Source: an uncultured Thermomicrobiales bacterium (GTDB taxonomy: Bacteria > Chloroflexota > Chloroflexia > Thermomicrobiales > UBA6265). From it: a stretch of 5,029 nucleotides of DNA. Position numbers and translations under genes: made by a program. Every line of letters starts with the position of its first letter. The first letter of the stretch is position 1. This document shows positions 1-5,029 of the stretch, one piece after another. The notes under the pieces were generated by a model. That model saw only the letters and a list, made by a program, of their open reading frames with translations. It did not search any database and was not told the DNA's origin. The stretch lies in the NCBI GenBank assembly GCA_902806395.1, contig CADCWH010000388.1, forward strand, positions 1 to 5,029. Reading direction: 5' to 3'.

Positions 1-836
1 CCGTGGTAGCGATCGAGTTCCGAGATGATCCGGTGCGCGGCCACGCGGTCGGCCGGGTCCCCCGACTGGCGATACCACACGCCCGGCGCTTTGATCGCCA
101 TGGCATTGTTGACGACGTGGGTGGTCAGGTCACGCTCCTCGCGCATGCTCCGTTCCCGCTGGGGAAACCGGGCGAAGTGGCCGCGCCAGTCGAAACCCTG
201 CTCGTGGATCTTGGCCGCGAGCGCGAGGAGCCAGTCCTCCCCCGTCCGGTCGTGCAGCCAGTGGATGCTGACGACCAGATCGGCCCACCGGATCCGGGCC
301 CAGGAGCGGAGGGGATGCCGGTCGAGGTCATCGTCCAACCAGCGGAGGAACCGGCCCATCGCCGGGATGACGCGCCCGTCCCCCGTCGCCTCGTGATACT
401 GGGTGAGGGCCTTCAGGACGAGGTAGCGTGGCCAGGGGTCGTGCGGGTAGCTGGAGAGGTCCCGGCCCGACGCCACGTCCTTGTCGGTGCTGACCTTGGT
501 ATCCGTCTCGGTGCCGAACCAGCCGTCGGGCCGTTGGCGTGCCAAGATCTCCGCGACCCACCGGTGCACCTTTGCCTTCAGCCCTTCGTCGTCCAGGAGG
601 AAGGCCAGGGGAACGATGCCATCAAGCCAGTACGGGCCCCGCTCCCAGCCGCTGGCCCCGCCGCCGATCCACGCACTCCGGGCGATGTCGGGCCAGAACT
701 CGTCCAGGTGACCGGAGAGCCCGTCGGCCTGGATACGGAGCTGTCTAGCGAGCCAGCCGCCAGGACGGATCACGCCAAGCGGCAAGGGTCTGAAGGCGAG
801 TGGGGCAAGCCCGGTCCCCGCGTCGTGGGTGGTCAC
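1..836 (-). CDS. GH127-family (DUF1680) glycoside hydrolase, beta-L-arabinofuranosidase-like; N-terminal part, runs off the left edge
   Basis: The minus strand reads open from a GTG at 836 to the window edge, giving 278 residues without a stop. The start is chosen because a perfect AGGAGG lies 7 nt before it. The N-terminal block LGVIRPGGWLARQL (20-33), the Trp/Gly-rich stretch SGWERGPYWLDGIVPLAFLL (62-81), DGWFG (104-108) and the THVVNNAMAIKAPGVWY block (239-255) are typical of the (alpha/alpha)6-barrel catalytic domain of Pfam Glyco_hydro_127. Characterised members remove beta-L-arabinofuranosyl units from plant glycans and hydroxyproline-linked oligosaccharides. The Cys nucleophile and the zinc-binding cysteines lie in the later part of the family sequence, outside this window, so activity cannot be judged. 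No signal peptide is present, so a cytoplasmic enzyme acting on imported oligosaccharides is inferred. A 293-nt gap separates it from the upstream dehydrogenase gene, suggesting its own promoter. The family call is firm. The exact substrate is not, because many DUF1680 proteins are uncharacterised. Confidence 0.88.
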   Translation of the reverse strand, partial: MTTHDAGTGLAPLAFRPLPLGVIRPGGWLARQLRIQADGLSGHLDEFWPDIARSAWIGGGASGWERGPYWLDGIVPLAFLLDDEGLKAKVHRWVAEILARQRPDGWFGTETDTKVSTDKDVASGRDLSSYPHDPWPRYLVLKALTQYHEATGDGRVIPAMGRFLRWLDDDLDRHPLRSWARIRWADLVVSIHWLHDRTGEDWLLALAAKIHEQGFDWRGHFARFPQRERSMREERDLTTHVVNNAMAIKAPGVWYRQSGDPADRVAAHRIISELDRYH

Positions 837-843
837 GAACCGT

Positions 844-849
844 CCTCCT
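844..849 (-). promoter_or_regulatory. Strong Shine-Dalgarno of the GH127 gene
   Basis: The minus strand reads AGGAGG here, 7 nt before the GTG at 836. It is a full match to the anti-SD consensus. It decides the start codon of the glycosidase, which has no ATG nearby in frame. It is the strongest ribosome binding site seen in the window. Confidence 0.85.
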
Positions 850-916
850 GATGGTCGCCCCGGCGCGTCGATCAGCGGGCGGGGGAGACACCGACGCGCG
901 AGTGGCGGCACCGAGG

Positions 917-945
917 ATCATACGGCCGCCGTCGCAGCCCGTCTC
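917..945 (-). promoter_or_regulatory. Possible promoter of the GH127 gene (TATGAT -10 box)
   Basis: The minus strand carries TATGAT at 922-917, five of six matches to the sigma70 -10 consensus, in otherwise very GC-rich DNA. The hexamer 17 nt upstream (945-940, GAGACG) is a poor -35 box. It overlaps a small inverted repeat, GCCCG/CGGGC at 937-941 and 946-950. If used, it would give a 5' leader of roughly 70 nt before the GTG at 836. The evidence is one hexamer in a plausible place. Confidence 0.25.
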
Positions 946-960
946 CGGGCGTCGCTCGGT

Positions 961-984
961 GGATCCCCGCCGTGGTGCGGGGCC
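961..984. repeat. Hairpin-forming inverted repeat in the intergenic region
   Basis: CCCCGC at 965-970 and GCGGGG at 977-982 are perfect reverse complements around a 6-nt loop. GG at 961-962 and CC at 983-984 can add two pairs across a 2-nt bulge. No T-run follows on either strand. It lies upstream of the candidate GH127 promoter, so it could be an operator or part of a terminator. In DNA this GC-rich, a 6-bp stem can also arise by chance. Confidence 0.3.
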
Positions 985-986
985 GG

Positions 987-1002
987 AGATGTGGAGATGT
1001 GG
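987..1002. repeat. Two perfect tandem copies of AGATGTGG
   Basis: AGATGTGG at 987-994 is repeated exactly at 995-1002, and the preceding GG at 985-986 continues the 8-bp period. It is on the upstream side of the GH127 gene, next to the inverted repeat at 961-984. Tandem direct repeats of this kind can be activator or repressor sites, but nothing identifies a regulator. It may also be a simple slippage product. Confidence 0.45.
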
Positions 1003-1020
1003 TGGCCGGGGTCGCGCGAT

Positions 1021-1059
1021 CTGGGCACCGCGCCGCGTGCATCCCGGGGCAGGTGCCAG
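1021..1059. repeat. Long-loop imperfect inverted repeat
   Basis: Arms at 1021-1029 and 1052-1059 pair over eight base pairs with one bulged G (core GGCACC with GGTGCC) around a 22-nt loop. It could fold in a transcript reading toward the GH127 gene. The support is weak, because such pairings are common at this base composition. Confidence 0.2.
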
Positions 1060-1093
1060 GAAGATTGGCCTCCATCGCGCGCTTGGCCGGTAG

Positions 1094-1119
1094 GGCATCG
1101 CCGGTGTCCGGCGATCGCC
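1094..1119 (-). terminator. Candidate hairpin terminator after the dehydrogenase gene
   Basis: ATCGCCGG at 1097-1104 and CCGGCGAT at 1108-1115 form a perfect 8-bp stem with a 3-nt loop. GGC at 1094-1096 and GCC at 1117-1119 extend it by three pairs across a single bulge. The hairpin begins about 11 nt after the dehydrogenase stop codon, in the right position to end that transcript. It lacks the U-run of a classical intrinsic terminator, so it may act in a U-independent way or only protect the 3' end. Confidence 0.45.
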
Positions 1120-1129
1120 ACGGGGGCAG

Positions 1130-2242
<1,113 letters not shown>

Positions 2243-2251
2243 CCGGTCATG

Positions 2252-2258
2252 CCCCTTC
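2252..2258 (-). promoter_or_regulatory. Ribosome binding site of the dehydrogenase gene
   Basis: GAAGGGG on the minus strand lies 9 nt before the ATG at 2242. It supports that start over the out-of-frame ATG at 2250, which is only 1 nt from the same purine run. The site lies entirely in the 18-nt gap between two genes, consistent with translation from a shared mRNA. Confidence 0.5.
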
Positions 2259-2260
2259 GC

Positions 2261-3433
2261 TTAGAAGTCCATGTCCCCGACCGGGGCGGCGATGCGGCCG
2301 CGGGGCTTGGGAGCGCCGCGTTCCTCGGCGCCGGACTCAGCGTCTCGGCGCTGGTGGGTGACGTGGTCGAGTTCCTGCTGGATCTGCTCGAACCGAAATC
2401 GGACCCGCTGCTCGTGCAGGTACCAGATGTCCCGGCGCAGGCCGGCATCCACCTGCCGCAGGCCCTCCAACTCGCCGGTGAAGGCGGCGATGCGGTACTC
2501 CAGCTCCCGGTGGGTCTCGGAGAGCGCCTCGATCCGGCTACTGAGGCGCTCGGCCCGCTGCTCGATCACCTGGCGAAGGTCGGCGAAGCGGGCATCGCTG
2601 TCCTGCTGGATGTCGTCAGCCCGGTCCCGCAGGATGGCGTGGGTCTCGATCGTCTTCGCCTGGAACCTGGTGAAGTCGTCCCGGATGACCACGTCGACCG
2701 CCCGCAGTTCCTCGAACGTCGGGTCGATATGGACCAGCGAGCGCCGCGTCTCGTCCAGGATGTCGGCCAAGTGAGCTGCGTCGGCGCGCAGGTCGTCGAT
2801 CCGGGCGGCGACGACGGCGCTGGTCTCGGCCACCTCGGCCACCCGACGGCGGGCGTCCTGGTCGACGATCTTGATCGCGTCCTCGGTCCGCAGGCCATCG
2901 CGGTGGATCTGGTCGATCTCGGTCCGCAGCAGGTCGAGGGCGTCGCGGAGTTGGTGATTGACCACGGCGTTGCGGTCGTTCTGGGCCGCGAAGTGCTCGA
3001 TCGCCGCCGCGATCTCGTCGAACCGGCGCTCGAAGAGCCCCGTCGTGTCGACCTTCTGCCGCGACGCCTCCAGCAACTCGCCGACGTGGGCCTGGAGGGA
3101 GCGGATCGGCCGGATGGCGTCCTCGAACCGGTTCTCCAGATCCGCGACCTGCTGTCGGGTCCGGTTCTCGTCGAGGGCCCGGGCCTGGGCCGATTGCTGG
3201 GACTCCTGGCGAACCTGCTCCAGGCTGAGCCGGTTCTGGGCGACGCCGCTCTCGTAGATCTTGGCGAGCTCCTCCTGCCGGGTCTGACGGGAGATCAACT
3301 CCCGCAGACCTTGCCGCAGCTCATCCACCTGGCTCTGGAGGGTGGAGACCCGGGCCTCTTCCCGGCGCCGCCCGTCGTCCTCCCGGTAGGGAGAGGTTGA
3401 TTGTCGTGCCCCGTTACCGGCGTTACTGGCCAT
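2261..3433 (-). CDS. Coiled-coil protein of unknown function
   Basis: I do not recognise this 390-residue protein. Residues 1-25 are polar and probably disordered. Residues 28-365 are almost wholly helix-forming (rich in Glu, Arg, Gln, Leu, Ala, Asp), with heptad-like Leu/Ile/Val spacing. Only Pro109 and Pro238 interrupt them, dividing the protein into three long helical segments. There is one Trp (337), no Cys, no signal peptide and no membrane segment, so a cytoplasmic, self-associating scaffold or filament protein is inferred. A flexible tail (366-390) with PKPRGR ends in the acidic-aromatic GDMDF. The ATG at 3433 is preferred over in-frame starts up to 3469 because GGGGGAG lies 9 nt before it and it cuts the overlap with the deacetylase gene to 11 nt. 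The overlap implies translational coupling with the deacetylase, and the dehydrogenase follows after 18 nt. Coding status rests on composition, spacing and the ribosome binding site. Any homology to SMC-like or chemoreceptor helices would be generic. Confidence 0.82.
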   Translation of the reverse strand: MASNAGNGARQSTSPYREDDGRRREEARVSTLQSQVDELRQGLRELISRQTRQEELAKIYESGVAQNRLSLEQVRQESQQSAQARALDENRTRQQVADLENRFEDAIRPIRSLQAHVGELLEASRQKVDTTGLFERRFDEIAAAIEHFAAQNDRNAVVNHQLRDALDLLRTEIDQIHRDGLRTEDAIKIVDQDARRRVAEVAETSAVVAARIDDLRADAAHLADILDETRRSLVHIDPTFEELRAVDVVIRDDFTRFQAKTIETHAILRDRADDIQQDSDARFADLRQVIEQRAERLSSRIEALSETHRELEYRIAAFTGELEGLRQVDAGLRRDIWYLHEQRVRFRFEQIQQELDHVTHQRRDAESGAEERGAPKPRGRIAAPVGDMDF

Positions 3434-4457
3434 CGCCGCGTTCTCCCCCGTCGCCACCCGGCACCTCACCGTCGAAGACGCCCAACGTCGCCACCACGCT
3501 CCGGGCCAGGGCGTGTGGATGGTAGCCGCCCTCCAGCACCGCCACCAGGCGGCCGGCGGCGGATTCGGCCGCCACCGCCATTATCCGGGCCGCCAGGGCG
3601 GCGAAGGCGGCCTCAGTCAACGTCAACCCGGCGAGAGGGTCCTCGCGGTGGGCGTCGAATCCGGCCGAGACCAATACCAGATCCGGCCGGAACGCCCGCA
3701 GCCGGGGCAGGACGTGGGTATCGAATGCCGCCAGGTAGGCATCGTCGCCCGTGCCCCAGGGAAGGGGCACATTGACGGTGGTCCCCACCCCCGCTCCCGC
3801 ACCGGTCTCCGTCGCCGCACCGGTGCCCGGATAGGCCGGGTGCTGGTGAAGGGAAGCGTAGAGGACGGCCGGATCATCGTAGAAGATGTCCTGGGTGCCG
3901 TTCCCGTGGTGGACATCCCAGTCGAGGATAGCGACCCGCGCGACGCCGTCGGCGCGGGCGTGGGCCGCCGCGACCGCGACGTGGTTATACAGGCAGAAAC
4001 CCATCCCCCGGCCCCGCGTGGCGTGGTGCCCCGGTGGCCGGACCAGGACGAACGCCCGGGGCACCGCTCCGCCCAGCACCGCATCGGTCGCCGCGATCAC
4101 CGCGCCGGAGGCCAGGCGGGCCACGGCTGGCGAATCCGGCCGGACCACCGTGTCCAGGTCGAGGGAGCCTCCACCGCCTTCGGACAGGGTCCGTAGGCGC
4201 GCCAGGTAACCGTCGTGATGGACGCGGCCGAGTTGCTCGTCCGTGGCCTCGCCGAAGGCCACCTCGGGTCGCCCGGCCAGCAGGTCGAGGCGGCGCAATT
4301 CGGCGTGGGTCGCCCGCAGGCGACCGGGGTTCTCAGGATGATCGCCGGTGTCGTGACCGAGGAAGGCGTCCGACCACAGCACGGCGGTCGGCCGCCCGAT
4401 CATCGGCCCGCGGTGCGCCCCGGGCTGGCTCGTCGGTAGGGCGAGGAGGTCATCCAT
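3423..4457 (-). CDS. Histone deacetylase family zinc amidohydrolase (class II-like; AcuC/acetylpolyamine amidohydrolase relative)
   Basis: This is a complete 344-residue member of the arginase/deacetylase fold. Family members remove acetyl groups from lysine side chains of proteins or from acetylated small molecules such as polyamines. Motifs in order: GHDTGDHPENPGR (34-46), RPPGHHATRGRGMGFC (140-155) with the catalytic pair His144-His145, DWDVHHGNGTQDIF (179-192) with zinc ligands Asp181 and His183, SLHQHPAYPGTG (202-213), SAGFDAHREDPL (264-275) with the third zinc ligand Asp268, and EGGY with the transition-state Tyr312. All key residues are present, so an active cytoplasmic enzyme is expected. 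The short Gly/Asp-rich C-terminus (331-344) looks disordered. The ATG at 4457 has no Shine-Dalgarno but has TATACT 9 nt upstream, suggesting leaderless translation. The ATG at 4403 (MIGRPTAVLW) is the main alternative. A longer reading to 4670 adds only low-complexity residues and is rejected. The natural substrate cannot be inferred. Confidence 0.92.
   Translation of the reverse strand: MDDLLALPTSQPGAHRGPMIGRPTAVLWSDAFLGHDTGDHPENPGRLRATHAELRRLDLLAGRPEVAFGEATDEQLGRVHHDGYLARLRTLSEGGGGSLDLDTVVRPDSPAVARLASGAVIAATDAVLGGAVPRAFVLVRPPGHHATRGRGMGFCLYNHVAVAAAHARADGVARVAILDWDVHHGNGTQDIFYDDPAVLYASLHQHPAYPGTGAATETGAGAGVGTTVNVPLPWGTGDDAYLAAFDTHVLPRLRAFRPDLVLVSAGFDAHREDPLAGLTLTEAAFAALAARIMAVAAESAAGRLVAVLEGGYHPHALARSVVATLGVFDGEVPGGDGGERGDGQ
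3443..3449 (-). promoter_or_regulatory. Ribosome binding site of the coiled-coil gene, inside the deacetylase 3' end
   Basis: GGGGGAG on the minus strand lies 9 nt before the ATG at 3433. It is embedded in the last codons of the deacetylase gene. It fixes the start of the coiled-coil protein and supports co-translation of the two. Confidence 0.5.
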
Positions 4458-4495
4458 AGGAGAAGGAGTATAGCGGTTCGCGGCCCAGCCTCCGG
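4458..4495 (-). promoter_or_regulatory. Candidate leaderless promoter of the deacetylase operon
   Basis: TATACT at 4472-4467 on the minus strand matches the -10 consensus at five of six positions. Only 9 nt separate it from the ATG at 4457, and these are pyrimidine-rich (CCTTCTCCT) with no Shine-Dalgarno. A transcript starting the usual 6-9 nt after the -10 box would begin at or within a few bases of the start codon. No good -35 hexamer is seen at 16-19 nt spacing (4490-4495 reads CCGGAG), which fits many leaderless promoters that rely on the -10 box alone. Confidence 0.45.
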
Positions 4496-4563
4496 ATCGA
4501 TCTCCCCCGGTGATGCCCGGCCGCGCACCGCTCCCGGCCATGCGGGACGCGTTCACCGCCCAC

Positions 4564-4884
4564 TCAGGCCCTGGGCTCGCGGTGCTCGCTGACGCCGCGA
4601 CGGTCATGGTGATCCCCGGTGCGCGGTCGGGGCGGCCGGGGGCGCGTCTCGGGCGGACGAGACCGGCCATCCGGACGGGCCATGAAGCTCGTCGGGCCCG
4701 CGCTGAGGTAGATCAGGGCGCCGCCGATCGGCACGCAGAGGATCAGCAGGGCCCAGAGGACCTTGTTGTCGCCGCGGACCCGAGGTCGCCGGCGCAGGTC
4801 GCGGAGGGCATGGACCTGCAGGCCATACCAGACCAGGCTGACCGCTAGCGTCACCAGGATCAGGAGGACGGTGCCAAAAGTCAC
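4564..4884 (-). CDS. Small PLDc_N-domain membrane protein
   Basis: This is a 106-residue protein with two hydrophobic helices, about 4-24 and 42-61, joined by a basic loop (HALRDLRRRPRVRGDNK). The second half, DNKVLWALLILCVPIGGALI followed by YLSAGP, matches the PLDc_N pattern. That pattern is found at the N-terminus of cardiolipin synthases and, alone, in many short membrane proteins of unknown role. No HKD nuclease motif is present, so it is not a phospholipase itself. Residues 70-106 form an unusual Pro/Arg-rich tail with a His/Asp cluster (DHHDRR). The start is GTG at 4884. The reading frame is closed by a TAG at 4902-4900, which is also the stop of the upstream gene, and no other start lies between. 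The weak CGGGGG at 4894-4899 may be its ribosome binding site. The 15-nt spacing suggests co-transcription with the gene entering from the right. Confidence 0.75.
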   Translation of the reverse strand: MTFGTVLLILVTLAVSLVWYGLQVHALRDLRRRPRVRGDNKVLWALLILCVPIGGALIYLSAGPTSFMARPDGRSRPPETRPRPPRPRTGDHHDRRGVSEHREPRA

Positions 4885-4899
4885 CCGCGGACACCCCCG

Positions 4900-5029
4900 C
4901 TACCCGACATCGAGGTACCGCGGGTCGTCGCCAGTCAGGAAGGGCAGGAAGCGGACCCCCGCCACCACGGCCGACGCTGGCAATTCGAACGCGACCCACC
5001 CCTCCCGGGCCACTCCCGGGACATAGGCG
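4900..5029 (-). CDS. C-terminal fragment of a probable DUF4352-like beta-sandwich protein, runs off the right edge
   Basis: The minus strand is open from the edge to a TAG at 4902-4900, giving 42 residues. The pattern PGVAREGWVAFELP (4-17), then alternating hydrophobics (VVAGVRFLPFL), then a short polar end resembles the last strands of DUF4352/telokin-like domains. In those, a PG...GWVVFEVP motif is typical, and the proteins are usually lipoproteins or secreted proteins. The family assignment is tentative because only the end is visible. The fragment is supported as coding by its placement 15 nt before the PLDc_N gene and by its protein-like composition. The other two minus-strand frames here give Arg/Pro/Gly-rich readings typical of non-coding frames. 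Confidence 0.5.
   Translation of the reverse strand, partial: AYVPGVAREGWVAFELPASAVVAGVRFLPFLTGDDPRYLDVG

Noticed and set aside
3..851. Plus-strand open frame of 282 codons opposite the glycosidase
   Set aside because: Its product is rich in Pro, Val, Gly, Asp and Arg with no motif, while the minus strand encodes clear GH127 motifs with a perfect AGGAGG. It is an antisense shadow in GC-rich DNA.
745..1098. Minus-strand open frame of 117 codons across the intergenic region
   Set aside because: It overlaps the real GH127 start in another frame and is Arg/Pro-rich with no motif or convincing ribosome site.
3513..4196. Plus-strand open frame of 227 codons opposite the deacetylase
   Set aside because: The deacetylase motifs on the minus strand are unambiguous. 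The plus-strand product is an Arg/Gly/His-rich shadow.
4459..4468. Plus-strand AGGAGAAGGAG, which looks like a ribosome binding site
   Set aside because: No plus-strand start with a credible product follows at a suitable distance. The sequence is the complement of the pyrimidine-rich stretch before the deacetylase start.
4458..4670. N-terminal extension of the deacetylase by 71 residues
   Set aside because: The extra residues are low-complexity and unlike the family. They would overlap the PLDc_N gene by over 100 nt, and the candidate promoter lies inside them.
4604..4999. Minus-strand open frame of 131 codons overlapping the PLDc_N gene
   Set aside because: Its product is Arg/Pro/Gly-rich and without helices, while the overlapping frames give a clean two-helix membrane protein and a plausible C-terminal beta-domain fragment.

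Overview
The window is GC-rich (roughly 67-70% by eye) bacterial DNA in which every supportable gene lies on the minus strand. Six protein-coding genes are visible. Four are complete and two are cut by the window edges. No rRNA, tRNA, CRISPR array, insertion sequence or phage gene was seen. The content (a GH127-type glycosidase, a tartrate/D-malate dehydrogenase, a class II-like histone-deacetylase-family enzyme, a PLDc_N membrane protein and an orphan coiled-coil protein) and the base composition would fit a Chloroflexota lineage such as Thermomicrobia, or possibly an actinobacterium. This taxonomic guess is inference only.

Layout in transcription order, right to left. (1) 5029-4900: the C-terminal end of a protein that looks like a DUF4352-type extracellular beta-sandwich. 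(2) 4884-4564: a small two-helix membrane protein with the PLDc_N fold and a long Pro/Arg-rich tail, 15 nt after gene 1. (3) A 106-nt gap holding a candidate promoter whose -10 box sits 9 nt before the start codon, suggesting a leaderless mRNA. (4) 4457-3423: a histone-deacetylase-family zinc amidohydrolase with all catalytic residues. (5) 3433-2261: a 390-residue coiled-coil protein of unknown function, overlapping gene 4 by 11 nt. (6) 2242-1130: a tartrate dehydrogenase/D-malate dehydrogenase homologue, 18 nt after gene 5. (7) A 293-nt gap with hairpins, a perfect 8-bp tandem repeat and a possible promoter. (8) 836-1: the N-terminal 278 residues of a GH127 (DUF1680) glycosidase that continues beyond the left edge.

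Genes 4, 5 and 6 are spaced like one transcription unit. The unit pairs a protein or small-molecule deacetylase and a decarboxylating 2-hydroxyacid dehydrogenase with an uncharacterised helical protein. The two flanking units (DUF4352-like/PLDc_N and GH127) look functionally separate. No clear defence or mobile system is present. The points most worth a second look are the Arg-to-Cys change in the dehydrogenase substrate pocket, the embedded orphan coiled-coil gene, and the leaderless promoter arrangement.
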